DNA of 64,000 nt from [Clostridium] innocuum (lineage in GTDB: Bacteria; Bacillota_I; Bacilli_A; Erysipelotrichales; Erysipelotrichaceae). Positions 19,357 through 28,527 of this stretch are shown here, piece after piece. Each line of letters begins with the position of its first letter. Within the stretch, counting starts at the first letter, position 1. The notes below the pieces were generated by a model. The model worked only from the letters and a program-made list of their open reading frames with translations, was not told the origin of the DNA and made no database searches. A program made the translations under genes and the position numbers. The stretch is from NCBI GenBank assembly GCA_012317185.1, contig CP048838.1:1736001-1800000 (forward strand), given 5' to 3'.

Positions 19357-19984
19357 AGACATAACTTCCAGTTTATGTAGGAAATAAGCTGAAAACCTCA
19401 CAAACCCACGGTATGATCCGCCACGGAGGTGGCTGCAAGGCATTAGCTAAGCTGGCGTGAGGGGTGATTTCCTTTGTCGGTTCGGCGATTCCAGAAACAA
19501 AACGACTGAAACAGTTTAGCAGTCTTTGTGGTATTGGTGTAGAGTCTGCTGGGAGGAAGCGTATAGCCAATTGCACAGCAGCCCTTTGATACTGCCAGTG
19601 ATCTGATTGACTGGACTTCTGCCTGTTAATTGTTAAAGGATATGCGGTATCACAGCTATCTAAAAAAATGAGAAAATAAAGCAGGCAGGTAAAAGAAGGC
19701 GTTTCCTCTTTGAGATTGTCAAGGAACAAGCTTACATGCTATTTTATCTTTTGCTTTTCATGATGGTGTATCCTGTTCATTTTTGAATAAGGGGCAAACA
19801 GCAGCTTTCAGCATTTTCCGGTTTGGAATACCGGAAAAGAAAAGAGCGATACAGATTTCTGATTCTAGTTGGATTGAACAGGCGGTGAAGGAATGAATTC
19901 AGCACTGCTGTTTATGAAGGAATGTATATAAAGGGAGGCTTATCGTGATGTGAAGAAACAATGTGGAAGGAAGGCGGTAACATT
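19357..19984. other. Intergenic stretch, possible decayed sequence
   Basis: About 630 bases. The minus strand is open for 118 codons (19373-19729), but it has no ribosome binding site I trust and the protein is unlike anything I recognise. Plus-strand frames carry scattered stops. It may be a decayed gene or element. Confidence 0.35.
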
Positions 19985-20602
19985 ATGAAACGGCTATGGG
20001 AAGCAGGTGCATTGTTGAATAAACGGTATTTTCTATTCATTATCCTGCTGCATAGTGCTGTATGTGCGATCATCGTACAAAATGGCCTGGCTTTTGTCCT
20101 GAATCTCGGGCTTGCTTATTTTGTACGCGGTTTTCTGTCACTGCATTTCATCGTCAATGGTGTGGAGTCTTATAAACCCACGCGTAAAATTGGTCCCTTT
20201 TACATATTGGGTGATGATCATTATATTTTTTACGGTTATCCGTTTCGTCGCCGTATTTCTCCTGTAACCGGCTATCTTGTTAACTTTGGAATCGCGTTTC
20301 TCCTATATCTGTTCTCCATGAGTCAGCTGCTTTTACGCAAATATGAGAATATCTGGCTGGCCTGTGCAACAGGTGTTTTACTGGGGACTGTCCTTGGCTT
20401 TTTAAAGATTTCAATGCAGGCAAATCATGCATATCAGGAAAATATGAAAACGGCCAAACAGATGTTTATGGAGCATTATGGTAATCTGAAAGAATTATCT
20501 AAAATTGAAAAATACCGTCAGCTGAATCCCTCCACCTATTATGAAACAAAATGGATGAAGGAAATGCTGCATACAGATAGTGAGGAGGGCAGGGATGGCT
20601 AG
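19985..20602 (+). CDS. Membrane protein of unknown function
   Basis: 205 residues. Hydrophobic segments lie at about 15-50 (probably two helices), 90-110 and 117-137, and a charged cytoplasmic-looking tail of about 65 residues ends the protein. I do not recognise the family. The ATG at 19985 is preceded by a GGAAGGCGG-like site; an in-frame ATG at 19961 is possible. A weak terminator-like stem (GGGCAG with CTGTCC, then seven T residues) lies at about 20587-20627, overlapping the stop. Confidence 0.7.
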   Translation: MKRLWEAGALLNKRYFLFIILLHSAVCAIIVQNGLAFVLNLGLAYFVRGFLSLHFIVNGVESYKPTRKIGPFYILGDDHYIFYGYPFRRRISPVTGYLVNFGIAFLLYLFSMSQLLLRKYENIWLACATGVLLGTVLGFLKISMQANHAYQENMKTAKQMFMEHYGNLKELSKIEKYRQLNPSTYYETKWMKEMLHTDSEEGRDG

Positions 20603-20795
20603 CTTCTGCACACTGTCCTTTTTTTCTTAAGGCCCTGGATGTGTGAAACATTATACTCTGCTTTTTATAAGAAGGTATTATAAACGGTAAGCTGCTGTTT
20701 GGATTTCATAAAGATAAGTACCTGTTTCATAAATATGATATATATAGGCTAAAGTACCTCTGCAATCGCTGTTATACTGATACAGGGTGATGGCA

Positions 20796-22703
20796 ATGAA
20801 ACAGGGTAAATTGAAAATATTCTTCGGATATTGCGCAGGCGTGGGAAAAACCTATGCCATGCTGGAGGCTGCTCATGAGCGGAGGCGGGAAGGCATGGAT
20901 GTGGTTATCGGCTACATCGAAAAGCATGATCGATTAGATACGATTGCATTGATGCAGGGACTGGAGTGTATAGCGTTAAAAGCGATTATGTATCATGGGA
21001 TTACGCTGGAGGAATTTGATTTGGATCAGGCATTGCAGCGGCATCCGCAGCTGATACTGGTTGACGAGCTTGCGCATACGAATGTACAGGGGGCCCGGCA
21101 TCCCAAGCGCTACAGCGATATACAGGAGCTGCTGCATGCAGGAATTGATGTGTATACGACTGTGAATGTACAGCATTTGGAAAGTCTGCAGGATGTGGTT
21201 GCAGGTATCACCAGAGTACAGGTACAGGAGCGTATTCCGGATGCTGTATTTGATGAAGCAGATCAGGTGGAGCTGGTGGATATTGAACCGGATGAGCTGC
21301 TTGAACGTCTGAAAAGGGGGAAAATCTACCATAAGACTGCCGCACAGAAGGCGATGCATAATTTTTTTGTAAGAGATAATCTTATCGCACTGCGTGAAAT
21401 AGCCTTGCGCCGTTGTGCAGACCGGGTGAATAAGCGGGTCAGTTTAAAGGATCGCAAGTCCACACGGGAGCATATCCTTCTCTGTCTTAGCCCGTCCCGC
21501 AGCAATGCATTGGTCATCCGTACCGCCGCACGCATGGCAAGTGCTTTTTTCGCAGAGTTCACGGCACTGTATGTTGAAAATGTAAACGAGGAGCCGCTTT
21601 GTCGCGAGGATTTGGAACAGCTGGAACAAAACCGCCGTCTGGCGCAGCATTTTCATGCAAATATCGTATCTGTGGCAGGAGAGAATATTGCACAGCAAAT
21701 CAGTGAATATGCCAAAATCAGCGGAGTTTCCAAGATTGTTATCGGCCGTTCCTCCCCCCGTCCGCACTCCCGTGCGAGAACCCTGATCGATCAGCTCACT
21801 CTGCTGGCTCCCGACCTTGAAATCTATATCATTCCGGACGCAAATGTGGAGCCTGTGAAAAGGAAACGGCATAGGCTTACACATGCACATGTATTCCGTC
21901 ATCGCGACTTCATGCTTACGGTACTCCTGTTTCTGGGAGCGACCGGGATCAATTTGCTCATGTACCATTTTCAGCTTCCGGAAGCAAACATCATCATGGT
22001 CTATCTTTTGGCAATCGTTCTGATTTCCTATAACACCAGCTCCAGTGTTTACGGACTGGGTGTTTCTCTGCTGATTGTTGCCGTATTCAATTTCTTTTTC
22101 ACAGCACCCCGCTTTTCCATGGAGGCATATGATCCGGCATATGCAATGACCTTCGCCGTCCTGTTTATCGTTTCCTTTATCATCAGTACCCTGACTCGGA
22201 CAATGCGTATGCAGCTCAAGGTAAATGCCATGCAGGCACATCGCATGGAGCTGTTGCTGGAGACCTCCCAGCAGCTGCAGCTGGCAGAGAATATGGCACA
22301 GCTGGGTGAGGAGGCAGTCCGGCAGCTGTATAAGCTGCTGAACCGTACCATCATCATTTACAGTGTAAGGAATAAAACCCTGCAGGAGCCGATCATTTAT
22401 CATGAACATTTAAATGAAGAAGAGGAACAGAAATATCTAACTGAGAATGAACGTGCAGTTGCACAATGGGTGTTAAAAAACAATCGCAAGGCCGGTGTTT
22501 CAACCAGTACGTTGCCGTATGCAAAGGCCCTGTATTATTCGATCCGGAAGAAAGATCGGATTTATGCTGTGGTCGGAATCGCCCTGCAGCAAAAGGAGGT
22601 ATTGTCACCGTTTGAGCGCAGTATGCTGGCAACCATGCTGAATGAGATTGCTTTGGCAATGGATTCCATGCGCAAGCAGAATCACAGAAGAGTGAATCGC
22701 TAA
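20796..22703 (+). CDS. KdpD-type sensor lacking the kinase domain
   Basis: 635 residues. Order: KdpD domain (about 1-210, Walker A G-x-x-A-G-V-G-K-T, Walker B L-V-D-E-L-A-H-T-N), universal-stress domain (about 220-350), four-helix DUF4118 membrane domain (about 370-475) and a GAF-like domain (about 490-620). It ends there: no dimerisation histidine or ATPase domain. Residues 232-259 read S-P-S, 20 residues, then F-T-A-L-Y, matching the S-x-S-x20-F-T-A-x-Y c-di-AMP motif reported for Staphylococcus aureus KdpD. The start at 20796 follows AGGGTG. It stands alone 10 kb from a kinase-only KdpD half. Likely role: potassium or c-di-AMP input to KdpE signalling, by inference. Confidence 0.9.
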   Translation: MKQGKLKIFFGYCAGVGKTYAMLEAAHERRREGMDVVIGYIEKHDRLDTIALMQGLECIALKAIMYHGITLEEFDLDQALQRHPQLILVDELAHTNVQGARHPKRYSDIQELLHAGIDVYTTVNVQHLESLQDVVAGITRVQVQERIPDAVFDEADQVELVDIEPDELLERLKRGKIYHKTAAQKAMHNFFVRDNLIALREIALRRCADRVNKRVSLKDRKSTREHILLCLSPSRSNALVIRTAARMASAFFAEFTALYVENVNEEPLCREDLEQLEQNRRLAQHFHANIVSVAGENIAQQISEYAKISGVSKIVIGRSSPRPHSRARTLIDQLTLLAPDLEIYIIPDANVEPVKRKRHRLTHAHVFRHRDFMLTVLLFLGATGINLLMYHFQLPEANIIMVYLLAIVLISYNTSSSVYGLGVSLLIVAVFNFFFTAPRFSMEAYDPAYAMTFAVLFIVSFIISTLTRTMRMQLKVNAMQAHRMELLLETSQQLQLAENMAQLGEEAVRQLYKLLNRTIIIYSVRNKTLQEPIIYHEHLNEEEEQKYLTENERAVAQWVLKNNRKAGVSTSTLPYAKALYYSIRKKDRIYAVVGIALQQKEVLSPFERSMLATMLNEIALAMDSMRKQNHRRVNR

Positions 22704-22770
22704 TATGTAATTAACAGGGCAACAGAACGAAAAATCGGTTGTCGGTTTATCGCTTTTGGAAGGCAGGAAA

Positions 22771-22799
22771 GAGGAGGTTTAAAAAAAACTTCCTTTTTT
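22771..22799 (+). terminator. Terminator of KdpD-type sensor gene
   Basis: GAGGAGGTT pairs with AACTTCCTT (two G-U pairs) over an A-rich loop and is followed by TTTT. Confidence 0.6.
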
Positions 22800-23297
22800 A
22801 TATCCGGGATTTTGCTGAATTCCTGCACATAAGTCCTTGCTTTGCTTTGAACTTGCGGAAAGCATGGAAAACGCATGACGCAGCTTGCCTTGGATGATAT
22901 AATAGGCATGGAATGCCGCTATATTGCATAGGAGGCGGTAGCTGTACATGTGATCCGTGTTGATACCGATGCGCATAATAAGGGGATGCAGTATATTTTA
23001 CAGTGAGATGAATGTCTATATTGCGGCACTGTGATTTTCCAAAATGGTCCCAAGCTTGCCTAGGGGCTTATGTTTTCGGAAGATTGTATCTTACAGACAT
23101 GACATTGCATGAAAAGCAGCAGGGGGGGCAGCTTATAGAATTGATGCGAAAGTATGTGAAAAAAAATCCGTAAGCTGTATGCTTGCGTTCGGGTGTGCTG
23201 AGCGCTGAATGAGTCAGGATTTGATACGCAAAGGTTTACAGGCAGTAGGGGTACTGTGGAGGTAATCACGAAGAAGTGTAAGGCAGGGTGAAGGATA
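22800..23297. other. Intergenic stretch
   Basis: About 500 bases with no convincing gene; short minus-strand frames look random. No RNA gene recognised. Confidence 0.4.
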
Positions 23298-23681
23298 TTG
23301 AAAGAGAATTCGTTACGCATGATTTTGAAAAAAAGGGCAAGACAGCTGAAGCAGGATTTGCCGATTATCTATCTGGTATGGAAGGATAGGGATACGCCGG
23401 TGTTAGCGAAGGCACTTGCGGCTATGACGGCGGTATATGCACTTTCTCCGATTGATTTGATTCCTGATTTTATACCGGTGCTTGGCTTGCTGGATGATGT
23501 GATCCTGTTACCGGCACTGATTGTATTGACCTGTAAACTGATCCCCGATGAAATCTGGGAGCGAAATCGTTGGCTATGCGAAGACATACAGGAGAAGAAG
23601 CAAAGGAAATGGTATTATGCGGTTCCGATTGTCGTCATATGGCTGCTGATGATCTGCCTGATTGTTAAAGCGGTGCTCTAG
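23298..23681 (+). CDS. YkvA-family (DUF1232) membrane protein
   Basis: 127 residues. The core Y-A-L-S-P-I-D-L-I-P-D-F-I-P-V-L-G-L-L-D-D (about 49-69) is diagnostic of the YkvA/DUF1232 family, flanked by hydrophobic segments and ending in a C-terminal membrane helix (about 107-126). The role of the family is not established. The start is a TTG preceded by GAAGGA; the alternative ATG at 23319 has a weaker site. Confidence 0.8.
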   Translation: MKENSLRMILKKRARQLKQDLPIIYLVWKDRDTPVLAKALAAMTAVYALSPIDLIPDFIPVLGLLDDVILLPALIVLTCKLIPDEIWERNRWLCEDIQEKKQRKWYYAVPIVVIWLLMICLIVKAVL

Positions 23682-24388
23682 GATGGCTTCTGGCCTTGAT
23701 ATAGAAATATATCGGTTACCTGTAAATGAAAAAGGAGAAGTGAAGGATGTACACTAGGTTTGAGGATACACAGGAAGCGGTGATCAACCCGTAGGATATT
23801 GTAAAAAGAAGAGCGGATTGTCCAAAGGTAGCTGTAACCTGCTTCGCACATAATCTGATTGCATATGCAATAGAAAAATACCAAGCGCAGGTTTATGATT
23901 ATCTGCATACAACCAATGGTGATAAACCAATATATGTGTGCAAAATTGAAAGTCGTCGTATTGCTCTGTTTATGAGTGGAACTGGAGCCAGTGCTGCAGT
24001 GAATGAATATGAGGAATTATTTGCCCTCGGAATAGAAAGCATCGTTGTGTTTGGTACCTGTGGTGTGCTGGATTCATCAATCAAGGACTGTGCAATCCTC
24101 CTTCCAACGCTTGCTTATCGTGATGAAGGAACAAGCTTTCATTATGCACAGGCAAGTCAGACAATCGCAGTCAATGTAAATACGCATACTCAGATGAAGC
24201 AATTCTTTCAAACACATGCGATCGCTTATCGGGGAGCAAAGGTATGGACTACAGATGGATTTTATCGTGAAACGAGGAACAAGGTTGAACGAATGAAGGC
24301 GGCCGGTTATACCTGTGTGGATATGGAGTGCTCGGCATTGGCTGCCCTTGCTCAATTTCGCAGGAAAAGGATAGCACAGTTTTTTTAT

Positions 24389-26043
24389 CTAAAAAGCAGG
24401 CAAAATACCCCCATCTCAGTGGCCGATGAACAGGTGGGGGATGAATGCAGCCATATTTCATCCTTGTTTTCTTTCTGTTTTTCACGAATCTTTCCTTAAA
24501 TTTCTCTTGCGTTCGTGGTATAATGATGCCAACAAAAGGAGGGTTTCCAATATGAAATCATATCGTACATATTCTAGTATCCTATCTGCTAATCATCCCC
24601 AAAACCCCCGGCTTTTCTGCTCTTACGCATCGTGCTAAAAATCTGTACAACGTTGCTTCGTTCTATATAAGAAATGCGTACAGTGCTTCCATCAAATCAA
24701 ATGAGGATCGCTTTCCACATGAGTTACAGGTCCTGGAAGAACTCAATGGTGTCGTTGATGAATTGAATGTCATACGGCAAAAGCATCATAGCACACCAAT
24801 CCACATCATTGATCATGATCATCGCTTTGTTTCCATGCAGCATCTGGATGGTTTTTTTAAATTGCGTGACCAGATCGATTACCGTGCTCTTCCTGCGCAG
24901 GCAAATCAGAATGTTTTGCATATGCTGTATCGTGACTGGAAAAGCTTTTTTGCTGCTTTAGCTGATTACAAAGCACATCCAGACAAATATGAAGCAATCC
25001 CCCATATCCCTCGATATGCAGACAAAGACGGTTATAAACCCTTGATCTTTACCAATCAGATATGCAAACTGAGAAAAGACAAACATGGTTGGTATGTAAA
25101 GTTTCCTAAGGCAGTGCTGCAGGCAGGGTGTGTACGTGATCGATATGATCTTGGTAAGATGGATCTGCATGAACAGAAGCTGAAGGAAGTACGTCTGATT
25201 CCCAATGGAGATACTATCAAGCTTGAAATCGTATGCGAGATAGAAATCAAGGAACCGACGATTACAATCCATGAGGCAACCAGAGTAACCGGCATTGATA
25301 TTGGTGTCGATAATCTGATGGCGATTGCGTTTACGAGTGGACACCACCCTGTGCTGATAAAAGGAAATGAAATAAAAGCAGTCAATCAATTCTACAACAA
25401 ACAGATCGCACATTACCGTTCACTGCTAAGAACTGGAAAGAAGGATAGCAAAGGGATCCATCAAACAAAACGAATGAAACGTATCAGCGAAAAGCGAAAT
25501 CGACGTGTAAAGGATATCCTGCACAAGGCATCAAGAAAAATAATAGATCTATGTGTGGAGGAAGGAATTGAAGTTATCGTCGTAGGGAATAATGCGGGTT
25601 GGAAGAAGCGTATCCATATGGGGAAGAAGAACAATCAGACATTTGTGCAGATACCGTTTCGTACGCTGATCGAAATGATCAAATACAAAGGAGAAGCGGC
25701 AGGGATCAGAGTAGTGGTCTGTGAAGAAGCAATACAATCGAAGGCTAGTTCCATTGACGAGGATCAAATACCAGTCTATGGAAATGATGTAACACACGCT
25801 TTCTCAGGTAAAAGAATCAAGCGAGGATTGTACAGAAGCAAAAACGGCATTCTAATGAATGCCGATATCAATGGGGCAAGCAATATCATACGAAAAGTAT
25901 ATCCATGTATGCCAGAGCGAGAGCGATGGAGTAGAGGTACGGTGAACGTACCAGTTACGTGTATCTGAACACGAACAAAAAGTTTTGATGAATGTGCAAG
26001 CATTTATTGGAAGCCGCTTGCTCTATAGCTGGCGGTAGTTCAC
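24389..26043 (+). mobile_element. IS200/IS605-type element with TnpB only
   Basis: 1,655 bases, bounded by the exact resumption of the interrupted phosphorylase reading frame on both sides. The left end follows TTTTTTTAT and contains a hairpin (CCCCCA...TGGGGG, 24408-24440). The right end carries a CCGC-GCT...AGC-GCGG hairpin (about 26013-26034) and terminates in GTAGTTCAC. There are no inverted terminal repeats and no target duplication, as expected for this family. No tnpA is present, so mobility would need TnpA in trans. Confidence 0.88.
24552..25968 (+). pseudogene. tnpB: Frameshifted TnpB (RNA-guided nuclease family)
   Basis: About 471 codons when repaired. The ATG at 24552 follows AAAGGAGGG and encodes M-K-S-Y-R-T-Y-S-S-I-L-S-A-N-H-P. 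One extra C in a run of five (24605-24609) shifts the frame, which then continues G-F-S-A-L-T-H-R-A-K-N-L-Y. RuvC Asp residues are visible in T-G-I-D-I-G-V-D-N and A-D-I-N-G-A-S-N. At the usual RuvC-II Glu position the sequence reads V-V-G-N-N-A-G-W-K, and the zinc-ribbon cysteines are absent, as in one TnpB subgroup. The guide (omega) RNA would overlap the 3' end of the element. Without frameshifting only an N-terminally truncated protein is possible. Confidence 0.82.
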
Positions 26044-26154
26044 TCAGCAGATAATCTCGATCAAAAGCAATGGGATAAACGAAGTCTGGGAAATGCTGAA
26101 AACATCGAAGTAAAGAAGAATATTGTCGATATCGCAATGCAGCTGTCTCTGTAG

Positions 26155-26563
26155 CTTGCAAGTGAGTAAACGTGGTTGTTAAATGGAATGTAATAATGAC
26201 TAATTGCTGTACATCATATTTATATATCCTAGCGGTCAACACTCTTTCATAGCTTTCATCATTTAGCTGTCAGATAGATATGCAGTTATCTGTTTTTCCT
26301 TCGATTGATGATGTTTGTGAGAAAGGCGTGGCAAAGATAACTGCGGCGTCCTCCTTTTAAAGGCAGTAGCTGTTATTGATGTAGAATTCATAAAACACGT
26401 ATACATAACACTGTTAATGAAGTAAAAACAGTATGAGAAAAAGGGTGGTCATTTTTACAATTTATGAAAAATGTTACAGAAAACTTTGTGATTCAGGAAG
26501 ACTGAGCATGGAAACCTTTACCAAAAAGTGTTATAATGAAGCACATAAGGAGTGTGAATCATT
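26155..26563. other. Intergenic stretch before ald
   Basis: About 410 bases. GCAGTTATCT (26282-26291) is repeated in inverted orientation as AGATAACTGC (26335-26344), 43 bases apart. A TATAAT (26532-26537) lies 27 bases before the ald start and is its likely -10 box, though the -35 is weak. Confidence 0.5.
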
Positions 26564-27673
26564 ATGAAGATTGGAATCCCTAAAGAAATAAAAAACAATG
26601 AAAATCGTGTATCCTGTACACCTGCGGGTGTATTTGCATTGTGCAAGGCTGGACATGAGGTGTATGTGGAAACAAATGCCGGAGCAGGAAGCGGCTTTTT
26701 GGATAAGGAATATGAAGAGGCCGGTGCACAGATCAAAGCGGCCGATGAAGTATTTGCTTTGGCTGATCTGATTGTGAAGGTCAAGGAATATCTGCCACAG
26801 GAATATCATTATCTGCGTGAGAATCAGCTGGTTTTCACGTATCTGCATATCGCGAATGATGAAGCCTTTGCGAACGCATTGCTGGAATCAAAGACAACCT
26901 CCATTGCCTATGAAACAGTACGTGACAGAAAAGGCGGACTTCCGCTGCTGACACCGATGAGTGAGGTAGCGGGGCGCATGGCGGTTCAGGTCGGAGCAAC
27001 AATGCTGCAGAAAAACAACGGAGGACGCGGGTTGCTGCTGGGGGGAGTTCCCGGTGTATTCCCTGCCGAGGTTGTGGTGATCGGCGGAGGTACCGTTGGT
27101 CTCAATGCGGCAAAGATTGCCTGCGGCTTAGGCGCAATCGTAACAATCTTCGATATCAGTGCCGATCGTATGGGCTATATTGATGATATTTCCGGAGGAA
27201 CGATTCATACAGCCTACAATAATGAATATAATCTGCGCAGAGCGCTGCGCACAGCGGACCTCGTTATCGGGGCAGTGCTTGTACCGGGCGCAAAGGCACC
27301 GAAAATTGTGACCGAGGATATGGTCAAAACAATGAAGCCTGGAAGTGCGATCGTCGATGTGGCGATTGATCAGGGTGGATGCATTGAAACAAGCGATCAT
27401 ATCACAACACACGATGATCCGTATTTTGAACGCTATGGTGTTATGCATTATTCTGTGGCTAATATGCCGGGTGCGGTACCTCGTACCTCAACGATGGCTC
27501 TTTCCAATGCAACGCTGCCGTATATCTTAAAGCTTGCGGAAAAGGGTGTGGATGCTTTGAAGGAGGATGCAGGCTTCCTTGCTGGATTGAATACATGCAA
27601 GGGGCATATCACCTGTCAGGGAGTCAGTGATGCTCTGCAGCTGCCGTATGCTGCTCCCATGGAGCTGCTGTAG
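26564..27673 (+). CDS. ald: Alanine dehydrogenase
   Basis: 369 residues, the usual size. It catalyses NAD-dependent interconversion of L-alanine with pyruvate and ammonia. The N-terminal M-K-I-G-I-P-K-E-I-K-N-N-E-x-R-V, K-V-K-E (substrate Lys), Y-L-H-I-A-N-D (catalytic His) and the Rossmann G-G-G-T-V-G-L-N-A-A-K are present, as is the C-terminal N-M-P-G-A-V-P-R-T-S-T. AAGGAG precedes the ATG. It stands alone with two hairpins downstream. Confidence 0.96.
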   Translation: MKIGIPKEIKNNENRVSCTPAGVFALCKAGHEVYVETNAGAGSGFLDKEYEEAGAQIKAADEVFALADLIVKVKEYLPQEYHYLRENQLVFTYLHIANDEAFANALLESKTTSIAYETVRDRKGGLPLLTPMSEVAGRMAVQVGATMLQKNNGGRGLLLGGVPGVFPAEVVVIGGGTVGLNAAKIACGLGAIVTIFDISADRMGYIDDISGGTIHTAYNNEYNLRRALRTADLVIGAVLVPGAKAPKIVTEDMVKTMKPGSAIVDVAIDQGGCIETSDHITTHDDPYFERYGVMHYSVANMPGAVPRTSTMALSNATLPYILKLAEKGVDALKEDAGFLAGLNTCKGHITCQGVSDALQLPYAAPMELL

Positions 27674-27723
27674 GCACAGAAAGGATAAAACAAGTATCAT
27701 GCATGTTGAGAATGGCTTTGCTT

Positions 27724-27801
27724 AAGGCTGTTCGTCAGCCTTCCTTATCAGATACAGATGGCATAAGAATTCAAATCAGGTGGGATTTGGATTCTTTTTT
27801 T
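27724..27801 (+). terminator. Two hairpins ending the ald transcript
   Basis: The first is AAGGCTG-TTCGT-CAGCCTT (27724-27742). The second pairs AAGAATTCAAATC with GATTTGGATTC (27784-27794) and is followed by seven T residues, so it is the likely terminator. Confidence 0.75.
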
Positions 27802-27933
27802 ATTTGGGGAGGAAAGGACAGTATGTATTGTTTCATGAATTTCTATCGTAAATTGCATTGCACTTCTTTAAAAAAGTTAACAATTTCCATATGTATGCTG
27901 TTCTCTATATGATTCCTTAACAGAAAAGCTGCA

Positions 27934-28043
27934 AAATCTTTATATTCTTAACGGAAATACCATCACTCTTAATGCAGTCTTTATACGTTCTTAACATTGG
28001 CTGCGGTTTGCTTACACTGTCTTTATATGCAACCTGTTACTAT
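27934..28043 (+). promoter_or_regulatory. Trk promoter with KdpE-like repeat array
   Basis: Upstream of the -10 box TACTAT (28038-28043) is a run of 10-11-base repeats beginning CTT: CTTAATGC, CTTTATAC, CTTAACAT (TTAACAT at 27991), then CTTACAC (28011) and CTTTATAT (28021). The same TTAACAT, TTACAC and CTTTATAT spacing occurs at the kdp promoter. OmpR-family regulators such as KdpE bind direct repeats of this kind; that KdpE binds here is inference. Confidence 0.7.
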
Positions 28044-28077
28044 AGGGGTGGGAAGAAAAAGGTAAGAGGTGTTTATT

Positions 28078-28527
28078 ATGTTTACAAGAAATCAATTAAG
28101 AAATCAGAAGGTGCTGGTTGCAGGCTGTGGAAGATTTGGAGCCTGCCTGGCTGCGGCATTGAGTGAGGCGGGGTATGATATACTGGTGATAGATAAACAA
28201 AAAAGTGCCTTCAGGCGTCTTTCTGACAGCTTTCAGGGCTTTGAAATCGAAGGGGATGCTGCGGATGTGAATGTGCTGGAAGCCTGTGATATCAGCCATT
28301 GCAATATTGTGCTGGTGGCAACGGACAATGACAATACCAACTGCATGATTGCCCAGATTGCCGCAACGATTTATCATATTGAGCAGGTGTATATCCGATT
28401 GAATGATCCCGACAAGGAAAAGCTGCTGGAGCAGACCTCCATTCGAGCAATTTATCCTGCACGGCTTTCCGTACAGGAATTTGAACAAATCAGCCATATC
28501 GCATTAAAAGGAGCTGCTGTTTTATGA
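28078..28527 (+). CDS. TrkA-type subunit, RCK_N domain only
   Basis: 149 residues forming one Rossmann RCK_N domain, with V-A-G-C-G-R-F-G-A-C-L-A at the start and an acidic residue after the second strand (V-I-D-K) for nucleotide binding. It lacks the RCK_C ligand domain. The ATG at 28078 follows AGAGGTG. It overlaps the next gene by ATGA. E. coli TrkA has two RCK units in one chain; here the regulator is split into this protein and the next, and both probably assemble into the ring under TrkH. Confidence 0.88.
   Translation: MFTRNQLRNQKVLVAGCGRFGACLAAALSEAGYDILVIDKQKSAFRRLSDSFQGFEIEGDAADVNVLEACDISHCNIVLVATDNDNTNCMIAQIAATIYHIEQVYIRLNDPDKEKLLEQTSIRAIYPARLSVQEFEQISHIALKGAAVL

Larger units (their letters stand above)
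23746..26154 (+). pseudogene. Nucleoside phosphorylase, nonsense and IS-disrupted
   Basis: The left part (23746-24388) and right part (26044-26154) join into one uridine/purine nucleoside phosphorylase-like protein: A-Q-F-F-Y continues into S-A-D-N-L-D-Q-K-Q-W-D-K. Family features include S-G-T-G-A-S-A-A (phosphate site), F-G-T-C-G-V-L, and D-M-E-C-S-A-L. Two lesions inactivate it. A TAG stop replaces an expected Glu codon at 23791-23793 (I-N-P-stop-D-I-V), and an IS605-type element is inserted after 24388. The right part ends at a TAG at 26152-26154. An ATG at 23936 leaves a long open segment but lacks the N-terminus. Confidence 0.88.

Noticed and set aside
21444..22409. 321-codon open frame on the minus strand
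   Set aside because: It is antisense to the clearly coding KdpD-type sensor; product resembles no family.
26282..26344. Inverted repeat GCAGTTATCT/AGATAACTGC as a second MITE
   Set aside because: The 10-base arms are 43 bases apart and there is no flanking duplication or second copy; left as part of the intergenic note.
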